A stretch of 64,000 nt of DNA from Pigmentiphaga kullae (GTDB lineage: Bacteria; Pseudomonadota; Gammaproteobacteria; Burkholderiales; Burkholderiaceae_B). How positions within the stretch are numbered: position 1 is the stretch's first letter; every line of letters starts with the position of its first letter. Below are positions 17,112 to 26,533 of the stretch, piece by piece. The position numbers and the translations under genes are program-made. The notes under the pieces are model-generated. The model saw only the letters and a program-made list of their open reading frames with translations. It did not search any database and had not been told where the DNA came from. The stretch lies in assembly GCF_004216695.1 (NCBI RefSeq), contig NZ_SGXC01000001.1:1364001-1428000 (forward strand), read 5' to 3'.

Positions 17112-18386
17112 ATGACGTCGCGCATCACCCGCACCCGCAACAACACCGCGCAGGAAAGCCTGATCCTGAACCAGACCGGCAAGGGCACGCCCATGGGCGA
17201 ACTGCTGCGCCGCTACTGGTGGCCGGTCGGCATCTCCGCCGACCTGAACGACAAGCCCACGCTGGTCAAGCTGCTGGGTGAAGAACTGGTGCTCTATCGC
17301 GACCAGCAGGGCCGCCTGGGACTGGTCGGGTCGCGCTGTCCGCACCGCCGCGCCAATCTCTGTTTCGGCAACGTCGCGCACGATGGCATCCGATGCCGCT
17401 ATCACGGCTGGCTGATGGATGCCGAAGGCCGGGTCAAGGCCACGCCGGGCGAGCCGGACAAGTCCTTCAAGGACTCGGTGCGGCATCCTGCCTATCCGGT
17501 CCAGGAACTGGGCGGCATCGTCTTCGCCTACCTCGGCCCTCGGCCCGCGCCGGCCTTGCCGCCGTTCAACTTCCTGGTCGATCCGGGCGAGCGCGTCGTG
17601 AAGGTCACCGGCTATGCCGAATGCAACTGGATGCCGACCATCGAGAACGCGATGGATCCGCTGCATCTGAGCTTCACCCATGCACCGTCGTTCAAGGACC
17701 TGCGCGCAGAGCCCGAGGTCTGGTTCGAAGAGCACGATCTGGGTGTGGCCTATGTGTCGGCGCGGCCGGTGCCGGGCAAGGACGGCCGCTTCGGCATACG
17801 GGTCCACAACCTGCTGCTGCCGGCCATCAGCCATAGCGGCAACACGGACCGCTGGATCTCCGGCGCCGCGGGCAGCGACGATCCGCCCATCACCGCGCGC
17901 TGGGCGGTGCCGGTGGACGATACCCACACCCTGATGTTCCGCATCATGTACAAACCCGCGGGCCATGCCGGCGACTGGCGCGAGTGCGCGGACGACGAGC
18001 GCTGGGACCTGCCGTGGGTGGCCACGCGCGCCGAGCCGTACCAGGAGTACCGCGAGGCGCCTTCGCAGGACGCCGTCAGGCTCGGGCACACGGTGCCGCC
18101 GGGCGCATCGCGCGAGGACGCGACCATCGTCGAAAGCATAGGCGCCGTCATCGACCACGAGAACGAGAATCTGCTGCCCACGGCCGACCACGGGCTCGCG
18201 ATGATCCGCCAGCTCTACCTGGACGCCGCGATGAGCGTGCAGGAAGGCGGGGATCCTCCGGGCACCTTCCGCGACCTGGCTCCGGATACGGTGGTCAAGC
18301 CGCGCACCGGCGAGCGCATGGTCGATGCGCAAGAATACGCGCGGCTGCTGGAGCAGAAGTCCGTGGCCGCCAGCCTGGTTTCGTGA
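17112..18386 (+). CDS. Rieske non-heme iron oxygenase, large subunit (aromatic hydroxylase/demethylase type)
   Basis: 424 residues. [2Fe-2S] Rieske ligands are Cys76-x-His78 and Cys95-x2-His98 (SRCPHRR, RCRYHGW). Mononuclear iron ligands fall in AMDPLHLSFTHAP, with His185 and His190. This pattern is of the phthalate 4,5-dioxygenase / vanillate O-demethylase group, which oxidise aromatic or N/O-methyl substrates. No reductase or ferredoxin gene lies nearby, so electrons must come from elsewhere. It lies between the binding protein and an FAH-family hydrolase, which fits a ring-attack or demethylation step. Confidence 0.9.
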   Translation: MTSRITRTRNNTAQESLILNQTGKGTPMGELLRRYWWPVGISADLNDKPTLVKLLGEELVLYRDQQGRLGLVGSRCPHRRANLCFGNVAHDGIRCRYHGWLMDAEGRVKATPGEPDKSFKDSVRHPAYPVQELGGIVFAYLGPRPAPALPPFNFLVDPGERVVKVTGYAECNWMPTIENAMDPLHLSFTHAPSFKDLRAEPEVWFEEHDLGVAYVSARPVPGKDGRFGIRVHNLLLPAISHSGNTDRWISGAAGSDDPPITARWAVPVDDTHTLMFRIMYKPAGHAGDWRECADDERWDLPWVATRAEPYQEYREAPSQDAVRLGHTVPPGASREDATIVESIGAVIDHENENLLPTADHGLAMIRQLYLDAAMSVQEGGDPPGTFRDLAPDTVVKPRTGERMVDAQEYARLLEQKSVAASLVS

Positions 18387-18396
18387 AGGCCACGCG

Positions 18397-19404
18397 ATGC
18401 GGCTGGTGAGCTTTCTCGCACCCGACGGGCCGGCCCGGCTGGGGGTGCTGCTGGGCGCCGAACCCGACGCGCCGGTGCTGGACCTGGCCCGCACGCGGGC
18501 CTGGTCGGGCGCCGCGCGGGACCAGGGCGGCGATGCTGCCGCCGAGGCGGGCGACATGGCGGCCTTCCTCGCCCAGGGCCAACCGGCCCTGGACGGTGCG
18601 CGCGCCGCGCTGGACCGGGCGTGCGGGTGCTGGGCCGATCCCGCCGCGCGCCAGCCGCTGCTGGACGGCAAGGTCGTGCTGCCGCGCAACGCTGTGCGCT
18701 TCCTGCCTGTGGTGCGGCGTCCGGGCAAGGTCGTATGCGTGGGGTTGAACTTCGCCTCGCACATCGCCGAGGCCCGGGCCGCGGGCCAGCCGGTACCCGA
18801 GGCGCCCGCCGAGCCGCTGGGCTTCGGCAAGGTAGCCAGCGCCCTGGCGGGACACGGCGCCTCCATCGTGCTGCCCCGGCATGGCAGCCAGCTCGACTAC
18901 GAGGTCGAGCTGGCGTTCGTGATCGGCCGGCGCTGCGCCGATGTGGCGCCCGAGGCCTTCGCGGAACACGTGGCGGGGCTGACCATCGCCGTGGACTACA
19001 GCCTGAGGGACTTGCTGTTCCGCTCGGGCGGAAATCCTTTCCTGGCCAAGAACTTCGACGGTTTCTGCCCCCTGGGGCCCGCGCTGGTGACCCTGGACGA
19101 ACTGGGCGATCCCGACGACCGCGAACTGCGCCTGTGGGTCAACGGCGAACTGCGGCAGCGGGAGTCGATGCGCGCGGCGCTGTTCAGCTGCGCGCGGATC
19201 CTGTCGTACTGGTCGGCCCGCTACACCTTCGAGCCGGGCGACGTGATCACCGCGGGAACGCCGGCGGGCGTGGGCATCTTCAGCCGCGATCCGGCGTCCT
19301 GGCTGCTCAAGCCCGGCGACGTGGTGCGGGCCGAAATAGACGGACTCGGCATGCTCGAGACCACCATCGTGGCGGACGGGCGCGGGTCCGACGCGGTTTC
19401 CTGA
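18397..19404 (+). CDS. Fumarylacetoacetate hydrolase-family protein
   Basis: 335 residues. The catalytic C-terminal domain is recognisable by CVGLNFASHIAEA, GFGKVASAL, the metal-binding QLDYEVELAFVIGRR and ITAGTPAGVGIFSR. The family includes C-C bond hydrolases, hydratases and decarboxylases acting on 1,3-dioxo acids from aromatic degradation. An N-terminal extension of about 100 residues (RLVSFLAPDGPARLGVLLG) is of the FAH_N type. Placed ten bases after the oxygenase, it is a likely later step of the same pathway. The substrate cannot be told. Confidence 0.88.
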   Translation: MRLVSFLAPDGPARLGVLLGAEPDAPVLDLARTRAWSGAARDQGGDAAAEAGDMAAFLAQGQPALDGARAALDRACGCWADPAARQPLLDGKVVLPRNAVRFLPVVRRPGKVVCVGLNFASHIAEARAAGQPVPEAPAEPLGFGKVASALAGHGASIVLPRHGSQLDYEVELAFVIGRRCADVAPEAFAEHVAGLTIAVDYSLRDLLFRSGGNPFLAKNFDGFCPLGPALVTLDELGDPDDRELRLWVNGELRQRESMRAALFSCARILSYWSARYTFEPGDVITAGTPAGVGIFSRDPASWLLKPGDVVRAEIDGLGMLETTIVADGRGSDAVS

Positions 19405-19445
19405 ACGCTTCATCCGCGCAAGCCATCCATACAGAGAACAACGAC

Positions 19446-19838
19446 ATGCAAAAAGAAAGACTGAAGATCGATTCCATTCCTACGCTGGGCCTGGCGCTGT
19501 CCGTCGGCGTCAAGGCCGGCCGCCTGGTGTTCTGCAGCGGCATGGCCCCGCTGGATGCCGAAGGCAACCTGGTGGGCGTGGGCGACATCGCGCGCCAGAC
19601 CGAACAGACCCTGGACAACCTGGAGAAGGTCCTGGCCGCCGGCGGCGCGGGTTTCGAGGACGTGGTCAAGACCACGGTGTTCGTCACCGACGCGCGCCAT
19701 TTCCAGACGGTCAACGACATCTATGCGCGCCGTTTCGGCAAGGCGCCGCCAGCGCGCTCGACCGTGCAGGTGGGCATGATGCACCCCGATCTGATGATAG
19801 AGATCGAGGCCATCGCGGTGGTCGAGGACGCGGCCTGA
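19446..19838 (+). CDS. RidA/YjgF-family protein
   Basis: 130 residues, the usual length. It has GRLVFCSGMAPLDAEGNLVG, RQTEQTLDNLEKVLAAGGAGFEDVVKTTVFV and the substrate-carboxylate Arg in PPARSTVQV. Family members deaminate reactive enamine/imine intermediates or act in pathway-specific hydrolysis. In this operon it would deal with an enamine or similar intermediate released from an amino-bearing substrate, which agrees with the gamma-glutamyltransferase-like gene next to it. Confidence 0.88.
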   Translation: MQKERLKIDSIPTLGLALSVGVKAGRLVFCSGMAPLDAEGNLVGVGDIARQTEQTLDNLEKVLAAGGAGFEDVVKTTVFVTDARHFQTVNDIYARRFGKAPPARSTVQVGMMHPDLMIEIEAIAVVEDAA

Positions 19839-19846
19839 CGCGACGG

Positions 19847-21649
19847 ATGCCCATCATGCCGATCTCTTTCCGTCCCGACGACAGGCCGCGCATCTCCAGC
19901 GCCGACGAGCGCCGCCCGCCCGCCATCGTCGCGCGCCACACCCGGCCCGCGGTGCGCGGCCTGCGCTGCGTCATCAGCAGCACCCACGATCTGGCGACGC
20001 TGGCCGGGCAGCGCGTCGCCGTGCGGGGCGGGAATGCCATCGACGCGGGCGTGGCCGCCGGCATCGCGCTGGCGGTGCTGGAACCGCACATGTGCAATTT
20101 CGGCGGCGTGGCGCCCATCATGGTCATGCGGCCGGGCATGGCCGCGCCGGAAACCGTGGACGGCGTCGGCACCTGGCCGGCGGACATCGCGCTGGATGAC
20201 TACAGGCAATGGTTCGGCGGCGACATGCCCATCGGATTGGAGCGTTCGGTGGTGCCGGGCGCTCCGGCCTCGTGGCTGACCGCGCTTGCCCGCCACGGCC
20301 GCCTGACGCTGGCCGAGGTGCTGGAGCCGGCCATGGAGTTGTGCGTGGATGGCTTCGCCGTGTATCCGGGCCTGGCTTCGTTCGTCCATCATTTCGCCGA
20401 ACGGCTGCGCGGGTGGCCGGCGTCGGCGGCGCAGTGGTTGCCGCAGGGCGGTCCGCCGCGCGTTGGCCAGCGCATGGTCCAGCCGGACCTGGGCCGGCTG
20501 CTGGGCACGCTCGCGGATGCCGAGCGTGCCGCCTTGGCCACCGGAGCATCGCGGGAAGACGCGATCCAGGCCGCCATCGACGCCTTCTACCGGGGCGAGG
20601 TCGCCGAGCGCATCGCGGCCTTCGTCGCCGAGCAGGGCTGGCACCTGACGCGCGCGGACCTGGCGGGCTGGCGGCCGACCATCGAGACCGCGCCGTCGGT
20701 CCGTTACCGGGGCGCCGACGTGCATTTCTGCGGACCCTGGACCCAGGGGCCGATGATAGGGCTGGCCCTGAACATCCTGGAAGGCTACGACCTGGCGGCG
20801 ATGGGGGGCGGCTCGGCGGATTTCCATCACCTGTTCTGCGAGGCCATCAAGCTGGCGGCCGCCGATCGCGAAGGTTTCCTTGGCGACCCCCGACACGTGG
20901 ACGTGCCCATGCGGGGGCTGCTGGACAAGGCCTACGCCGACGAGCGGCGGCGGCTGATCCGGCTGGACCGGGCCAACCCCGGGCTGCCGCCGCCCGGGGC
21001 GCCCTGGCGCCACGAGGGCCGCGCCGGCCGCGAAGGATACGTGCCCGCGCCCGCCGGCGGCGTCGCGCCGCCCGACACCTCGTACGTCTGTGCGATGGAC
21101 GCCGAGGGCAACGCGTTCTCGGCCACGCCCTCGGACCACGCCATGGGATCGCCGCTGGTGCCGGGCCTGGGCATCGTGGTGTCGCATCGCGGCGCCCAGC
21201 TGTGGCTGGATCCGGCGCATCCGTCGGCGATGGCGCCCGGCAAGCGTCCGCGCCTGACTCCCAATCCCGCGATGCTGGTGCGCGATGGCAGGGCGGAAAT
21301 GGCGTTCGGCAGTCCGGGCGAAGACGCGCAGACCCAGGCCATGGTGCAGATGCTTTGCCAGCATCTGGATTTCGGGCTGGACCTGCAATCGGCGATCGAG
21401 GCGCCGCGGGTGGCGAGCCAGGGCTTTCCCAGTTCCTTCCACCCGCACGTGTTCCGTCCGGGTGCGATGCTGGCCGAGGAAACGCTGGGAGCCGCCGCGC
21501 TGGAGGAGCTGTCCCGGCGCGGCCATCGCGTGCAGGCCATTCCCCGCTTCAGCTACGGCGTGGGCGCGCTGTGCGCGGTGCAGTCCGGCGCCGAGGGGCT
21601 GCTGGGCGCCGCCGATCCGCGCCGCGACTGCCTGGCACTGGCGTGGTGA
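19847..21649 (+). CDS. Gamma-glutamyltransferase-family Ntn-hydrolase, no signal peptide
   Basis: 600 residues (a second ATG three codons in is possible). Family landmarks: the N-terminal VRGGNAIDAGVAAGIALAVLEPHMCNFGG and, at the expected self-cleavage point, the nucleophile Thr411 in PPDTSYVCAMDAEGN. A GSPGED segment and FSYGVGALCAVQ follow near the C terminus. There is no export signal, so it probably works in the cytoplasm, cleaving a gamma-glutamyl or related amide bond of an imported compound. Next to RidA and peptide-type ABC genes, it points to an amide-linked substrate. Confidence 0.88.
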   Translation: MPIMPISFRPDDRPRISSADERRPPAIVARHTRPAVRGLRCVISSTHDLATLAGQRVAVRGGNAIDAGVAAGIALAVLEPHMCNFGGVAPIMVMRPGMAAPETVDGVGTWPADIALDDYRQWFGGDMPIGLERSVVPGAPASWLTALARHGRLTLAEVLEPAMELCVDGFAVYPGLASFVHHFAERLRGWPASAAQWLPQGGPPRVGQRMVQPDLGRLLGTLADAERAALATGASREDAIQAAIDAFYRGEVAERIAAFVAEQGWHLTRADLAGWRPTIETAPSVRYRGADVHFCGPWTQGPMIGLALNILEGYDLAAMGGGSADFHHLFCEAIKLAAADREGFLGDPRHVDVPMRGLLDKAYADERRRLIRLDRANPGLPPPGAPWRHEGRAGREGYVPAPAGGVAPPDTSYVCAMDAEGNAFSATPSDHAMGSPLVPGLGIVVSHRGAQLWLDPAHPSAMAPGKRPRLTPNPAMLVRDGRAEMAFGSPGEDAQTQAMVQMLCQHLDFGLDLQSAIEAPRVASQGFPSSFHPHVFRPGAMLAEETLGAAALEELSRRGHRVQAIPRFSYGVGALCAVQSGAEGLLGAADPRRDCLALAW

Positions 21650-21686
21650 GCGTGGACGCGCGCGTACCGGACCAACAGGAGAAACG

Positions 21687-22631
21687 ATGATCTCCGTATT
21701 GATCGAGAAAGCGGTGGGAGCGGTCGCGCTGCTCGTCATCGTGTCGCTGATGGCCTTCGGCCTGAGCGCGCTGTCGCCGCGCCATCCCGAGGTGCACCGG
21801 CTGGGGGCGGACGCCCCCGAGTCGGCCGTACGCGAGGTCCGGCACGAGCTGGGGCTGGACCGCCCGCTGGCGGCGCAGTTCGTCGAATGGGCGGGCGGCG
21901 CCGTGCGAGGTGATCTGGGACGTTCCTACGTGTCGGATACGTCCGTGGCGGAAGAGATCGCCGTGCGTGCGCCCCGCACCTTGTCCATGGTGGCGTTGGC
22001 GATCGCGATCGCCTGTGCGCTGGGCCTGGCCCTGGGCGTGTCGTCGGCGCTGGCGAGACGCCCCGCCACACGGCGCTGCCTCGCGGTGTTCACCGGGCTG
22101 GTGCAGGCGGTGCCGGGCTTCTGGCTGGGCATTCTGCTGGTGACCCTGTTCGCGCTGCAACTCGGCTGGCTGCCGGCTACCGGCTACGTGCCGGCGTCGG
22201 TGTCGGTACAGGGCTGGCTGCAATCCATCCTGCTGCCGTCGATCGCGCTGGGCCTGCCATCCACCGCGGCCATCGCCCGCCAGCTGCGGGGGGCGCTGGC
22301 CGGTGAACTGGGCGAGGACTACGTCCGCAACGCCGTCGCGCAAGGCTTCGACCGGATGCACATCGTGCTGCGGCACGCGCTGCGCAATGCGATGGGGCCG
22401 GCGATCACCATCATCGGCTTCCAGGTGGTGGTCAAGCTCAGCACCGTGGTGGTGGTAGAGCGGGTTTTCGCCATCGACGGCCTGGGGACCCTGGCGCTGG
22501 ACGCGGTCTTCCGCGGCGATACGCCCGTCCTGCTCGGCTGCGTGATGACGTTCGCGCTGATCGTCGTCGTCGTGAATCTTTTCGTGGACCTGGCCTACAC
22601 ATGGATCAATCCGAGAACGCGGGCCGCATGA
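21687..22631 (+). CDS. ABC transporter permease, DppB-like
   Basis: 314 residues, preceded by AGGAG. Six membrane segments. N-terminal signatures of peptide-permease B proteins: LSPRHPEVHRLG, and REVRHELGLDRPLAAQFVEW. The cytoplasmic EAA-like loop is ALRNAMGPAITIIGFQVV with upstream EDYVRNAVAQGFDR. It forms the heterodimeric channel with the permease half of the next protein, whose ATG lies inside this gene (31-base overlap). Confidence 0.92.
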   Translation: MISVLIEKAVGAVALLVIVSLMAFGLSALSPRHPEVHRLGADAPESAVREVRHELGLDRPLAAQFVEWAGGAVRGDLGRSYVSDTSVAEEIAVRAPRTLSMVALAIAIACALGLALGVSSALARRPATRRCLAVFTGLVQAVPGFWLGILLVTLFALQLGWLPATGYVPASVSVQGWLQSILLPSIALGLPSTAAIARQLRGALAGELGEDYVRNAVAQGFDRMHIVLRHALRNAMGPAITIIGFQVVVKLSTVVVVERVFAIDGLGTLALDAVFRGDTPVLLGCVMTFALIVVVVNLFVDLAYTWINPRTRAA

Positions 22632-24526
22632 TGGCCGCCATGGTGCGTCTGCCGAGGTGGCTGGGCCTGGACGCCGCCAGCCGGCGCCTGGTGCCGTCCG
22701 GCCTGCGGTGGCCGGTGCTGCTGTTCGCGGTGCTGGTCGCCTGTGCCCTGATCGGGCCATGGCTGGCGCCGCACGACCCGGACGCGCAGGACCTGCTGGC
22801 CAGTCTGGCCGGTCCATCGGCCGGGCACTGGCTGGGTACCGACGAGCAGGGCCGCGACGTCCTGAGCCGGCTGCTGTACGGCCTGCGCGTCGACCTGCTG
22901 GCGGCGCTGCTCGCCGTGGGCTGCGGGGCGGCGTTGGGCGTGCCCGCGGGCACGCTGATCGGCTTCGTCGGCGGACGCTTCGACCGGTTCTGCATGTGGC
23001 TGGTCAACGCCGCGCTGTCACTGCCGCCCATCGTGCTGATCCTGGCGGTGGTCGCGGTGTTGGGCCGGGGGCTCTACGGCTCCATGGTCGCCCTGGGCCT
23101 GGTGCTGTCGCTGGCCTTCATCCGCCTGGTGCGGGGACAGGTGCTGATGCTGCGGCGGGCGCCGCACGTGCAGGCGGCCCGCCTGGGCGGCGTGTCGCGC
23201 TTGCGGCTGCTGGTGTTCCACGTATTGCCGGGCGTGTATCCGGCCATCGTGATCCAGGTCGGCCTTTTCCTGCCGGTGGCGCTGCTGGTCGAGGCTTCGC
23301 TCAGCTACCTGGGGTTGAGCGTACAGCCTCCGCAGTCCAGCCTGGGCAGCATGCTGCAGGCCGCGCAGTCGGCGTCGCTGACCGCGCCCTGGCAGGTGCT
23401 GCCGCCAGGCGTTGCGCTGGTCGTGGTGGCGCTGGTGCTCAATGCGCTGGCCGACGCCGTGAGCGACCGGCTGCGGCCCCGGACGATGGCCGGCGGCCTG
23501 CTGGAGTCGGCGCGCGGCAGGGGCCGGCCCGCGCGGCCCGCGCAGGATGCCGGGCAGGTTCCGCTGCGTGTCGAAGGCCTGCGCGTGATGGTGGCGGATC
23601 CGGCCACCGGGCCGAGGCTGGCCGTGCGCGACGTGGACCTGCGCGTGGGGCGGGGCGAGATCGTCGCCATCGTCGGCGAATCGGGATCGGGCAAGAGCCT
23701 GACGGCCATGTCGCTGCTCGGCCTGATGCCGGTGGGGGCGCACGTGGCGGGTGGCAGCGTGCTGCTGGCCGGCAGGCAGATGGTGGGAGCGGGAGCGGCG
23801 CAACTGCGGCAGGCGCGCGCGCACGAGATCGGCGTCATCTTCCAGGACCCGCACAGTTGCCTGAATCCCGTGCACACCATCGGCAGCCAGTTGATCGAGC
23901 CCATGGTGCGCCTGAAGGGATGGCCGCGCGCCGAGGCGCGCGAACGCGCCCTCGCGCTGTTGGCCGAGGTCGGCGTGACCGAACCCGGCAGACGCCTGGA
24001 CCAGTATCCGCACGAGCTGTCCGGCGGTATCGCGCAGCGCGTCATGATCGCCATGGCCTTGTCGCGCGAACCCCGGTTGCTGGTGGCCGACGAGGCGACC
24101 AGCGCGCTCGACACCACCGTGCAGGCGCAGGTACTGGAACTGCTGGCCCGCCTGCGGCGCGAGCGGCGCCTGTCCATCCTGCTCATCACGCACAGCATGG
24201 GCGTCGTCAGCCACGTCGCGGACCGGGTGGTCGTGATGTACGGCGGCGAGGTCGTGGAGACGGGACCGGTCGGGCAGGTCGTGCAACACCCCGCCCATCC
24301 CTACACGCGGGCGCTGCTCGAAGCGGTGCCGCGCAACACCGCACGACGGGGCGAGCTGGCGGGCCTGCCGGGGAACGTGCCCCGGCCCGGCGCGGAGTTT
24401 CCGGGCTGTCGTTTCGCGTCCCGCTGTCCGCGCGTCGTGGCGGCGTGCACCGAGCATCCCGTCCCCCTGCTGGCCAGCGGCGATGGCCTGGCACGGTGCG
24501 TGCGCATTCCTGGAGACATGGCATGA
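22601..24526 (+). CDS. ABC transporter fusion: DppC-like permease joined to DppD-like ATPase
   Basis: 641 residues. Residues about 1-305 are a DppC-type permease with LGTDEQGRDVLSRLLYG and the EAA-like loop APHVQAARLGGVSRLRL. After a Pro/Arg-rich linker, residues about 325-640 are a complete ATPase: Walker A GESGSGKS near 358, signature LSGGIAQRV near 473, Walker B LLVADEAT near 493, and the oligopeptide-ABC Cys-rich tail CRFASRCPRVVAAC. These are normally separate genes. The fusion fixes a 1:1 permease-ATPase stoichiometry. Its stop overlaps the next ATG (ATGA). Confidence 0.9.
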   Translation: MDQSENAGRMMAAMVRLPRWLGLDAASRRLVPSGLRWPVLLFAVLVACALIGPWLAPHDPDAQDLLASLAGPSAGHWLGTDEQGRDVLSRLLYGLRVDLLAALLAVGCGAALGVPAGTLIGFVGGRFDRFCMWLVNAALSLPPIVLILAVVAVLGRGLYGSMVALGLVLSLAFIRLVRGQVLMLRRAPHVQAARLGGVSRLRLLVFHVLPGVYPAIVIQVGLFLPVALLVEASLSYLGLSVQPPQSSLGSMLQAAQSASLTAPWQVLPPGVALVVVALVLNALADAVSDRLRPRTMAGGLLESARGRGRPARPAQDAGQVPLRVEGLRVMVADPATGPRLAVRDVDLRVGRGEIVAIVGESGSGKSLTAMSLLGLMPVGAHVAGGSVLLAGRQMVGAGAAQLRQARAHEIGVIFQDPHSCLNPVHTIGSQLIEPMVRLKGWPRAEARERALALLAEVGVTEPGRRLDQYPHELSGGIAQRVMIAMALSREPRLLVADEATSALDTTVQAQVLELLARLRRERRLSILLITHSMGVVSHVADRVVVMYGGEVVETGPVGQVVQHPAHPYTRALLEAVPRNTARRGELAGLPGNVPRPGAEFPGCRFASRCPRVVAACTEHPVPLLASGDGLARCVRIPGDMA

Positions 24527-25425
24527 ACCAGCCCTTGATCGAGATCAGCGGGCTCGCGATCGACTATCCGGGGCGCCGCCGCCTGGGCGGCCCCCGCGAG
24601 CGGGTACGCGTCGTCGAGGGGGTGGACCTGAGCCTGGACGCGGGACAGACCCTGGGCCTGGTGGGCGAATCCGGGTCGGGCAAGAGCAGCATCGGCCAGA
24701 CCCTGCTGGGCGCCGTGCCGCCCGCCGCGGGCCGGATCCGCGTCGCGCAATGGGACGTGGGAGCTCTGCGTCATCGTGACTTGCCCGCTTATCGCCGCAC
24801 CGTGCAGATGGTCTGGCAGAACCCCTATGCCTCGCTGACGCCGACCTTGCCCGTGGGCGAGCAGATCGGCGAGCCCCTGCGCGCCGATCCGGACATGGAC
24901 GCGGCGGCACGGAGCCGGCGCGTCGCCCGGCTGCTGGAACAGGTGGGCCTGCGCCCGGCCGACGCGGACAAGCTGCCCCACCAGTTCTCGGGCGGCCAGC
25001 GCCAGCGTGTCGCCATCGCCCGCGCGCTGGCGCCGTCGCCCCGGCTGATCGTGCTGGACGAGCCGGTCAGCGCGCTGGACGTGATCACCCAGGCCCAGAT
25101 ACTGCGCCTGCTGGAAGCGGTGCAGCGCGAGACGCGGGTGGCCTACCTGCTGATCTCGCACGACATCGGCGTGGTGCGCTACCTGTCGGACCGTGTCGCG
25201 GTGCTCAGGCGCGGCTGCCTGGTCGAGAGCGGCGACGCGGACCAGGTGTGCGAGCGTCCGGCCCATGCCTACACCAGGGAATTGATCGGATCCATTCTCG
25301 AGCCCGGGCCGCTCGAACCGCCGGCGGACGAGATGTCCGCCAGCACACCGTCTCGCCTGGGCCCGTCATGGGGCGGGACACCTGCACAAGGACCGGTCCG
25401 CCCGCGCGGCGAGTGTCCACGATAA
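24523..25425 (+). CDS. ABC transporter ATPase, DppF-like
   Basis: 300 residues. Walker A GESGSGKSS near residue 46, Q-loop MVWQNPYASL, signature FSGGQRQRVAIARAL near 154, Walker B LIVLDEPVSALD and H-loop LLISHDIGVV. It completes the peptide-type transporter as the second ATPase. The last 35 residues (after GSILEP) are Pro/Gly-rich and not part of the fold. It has the ATGA overlap with the fusion gene and is followed after 16 bases by the porin gene. Confidence 0.93.
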   Translation: MNQPLIEISGLAIDYPGRRRLGGPRERVRVVEGVDLSLDAGQTLGLVGESGSGKSSIGQTLLGAVPPAAGRIRVAQWDVGALRHRDLPAYRRTVQMVWQNPYASLTPTLPVGEQIGEPLRADPDMDAAARSRRVARLLEQVGLRPADADKLPHQFSGGQRQRVAIARALAPSPRLIVLDEPVSALDVITQAQILRLLEAVQRETRVAYLLISHDIGVVRYLSDRVAVLRRGCLVESGDADQVCERPAHAYTRELIGSILEPGPLEPPADEMSASTPSRLGPSWGGTPAQGPVRPRGECPR

Positions 25426-25441
25426 CGAGGGGGGAACATCC

Positions 25442-26524
25442 ATGAAGCATTGCAGCGCGCTGTGGCTGGCAGCGGGACTGTGCGCCGCGCCGGCGTTTGG
25501 CCAAAGCAGCGTCGTCATCTACGGTACCGTGGATGCCGGGGTACAGGTGGTCGACGACATCGGCGGACGCAGCCGGTGGTCGCTGGGTTCCGGCGCCATG
25601 CAACCCGAGCGCTTCGGTCTGCGCGGCGTCGAGGACATGGGGAACGGGCTCAAGGCGGACTTCAGGCTCGAAACCGGCATCCTGACCAAGAGCGGACAAC
25701 AAGTGGTGGCCGAGCGCCTGTTCAACCGCGAAGCCAGCCTGGGGTTGAACGGCGGCTTCGGGTCTTTCCGCATGGGGCGGATGCCGGACCTGATGTACGA
25801 GTTCATTCCCAAGTACCTGAGCCCGCCTGCCTTGACCGCCATCGTCGCCAAGCACCCCGGCAACTGGGACAACTACGCCAGCCAGTATCAGTTCGGCAAT
25901 TCCGTCATGTATACGACGCCGGATTTCGGCGGGTTCAAGGCGGCCGCGCAGTATGGCTTCGGCGAAGTGCCGGGCGATTCGCGCCGTAACCGCAACCTGA
26001 GCGTGGGCGCGACCTACACCGCCGGACCCTGGCGGACCGCGCTGGTGGCTTCGGAACATCGCAACCGGCCCGTCGATATCGCGGGCCGCATGGGAGTCAC
26101 GCAGGCCTTCGGCGTCACGCTGACCCCAGGCGTCGCCGTGTCGACCGACTCGGTGCGCAACGTCGCGATCGGCACGTCGTGGCGGGGGACGTCGACCATC
26201 GTCGGCGTCGCGTACTCGCGCACCCGCATGTCCGCGCTGGGCGGGGATGCCACCCAGCACAACGTCGACATCGGCGGCGGCTGGACCTACGCGCCGTCGC
26301 AGACCGTCCAGGCCACGTTCACGCATTCGCGGTTCGAGGGCGCGCGCTGGAACCAGTTGAAGCTCGTGGGCATCTACGGGTTCTCCAAGCGCACCAGCGC
26401 CTACCTGCTCGGCCAGTACCAGCGGGCCGCCGGCGACGCGAAATTCGCCGCCATGCAGGACATAGGCGTGGCCTCCGGCCGTTCACAGACCATGTTGACG
26501 GCAGGCATAATCCATTCCTTCTGA
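25442..26524 (+). CDS. Gram-negative porin (Burkholderiales OmpC-like)
   Basis: 360 residues. Signal peptide ends at AAPAFGQ; the mature start SSVVIYGTVDAGVQVVDD is the family's first beta strand. The segment GLRGVEDMGNGLKADFRLETG and the C-terminal Phe (TAGIIHSF) needed for BAM-mediated insertion are present. It is the last uptake component of the operon, giving the ABC substrate a passage through the outer membrane. It has the same family as the porin at 45.9 kb but is clearly divergent from it. Confidence 0.93.
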   Translation: MKHCSALWLAAGLCAAPAFGQSSVVIYGTVDAGVQVVDDIGGRSRWSLGSGAMQPERFGLRGVEDMGNGLKADFRLETGILTKSGQQVVAERLFNREASLGLNGGFGSFRMGRMPDLMYEFIPKYLSPPALTAIVAKHPGNWDNYASQYQFGNSVMYTTPDFGGFKAAAQYGFGEVPGDSRRNRNLSVGATYTAGPWRTALVASEHRNRPVDIAGRMGVTQAFGVTLTPGVAVSTDSVRNVAIGTSWRGTSTIVGVAYSRTRMSALGGDATQHNVDIGGGWTYAPSQTVQATFTHSRFEGARWNQLKLVGIYGFSKRTSAYLLGQYQRAAGDAKFAAMQDIGVASGRSQTMLTAGIIHSF

Positions 26525-26533
26525 TCCGCCCGG

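Noticed and set aside
22657-24520. Long Arg/Gly-rich frame upstream of the DppF-like ATPase
   Set aside because: It is the shifted reading of the permease-ATPase fusion; the ATPase begins at the ATGA overlap at 24523.
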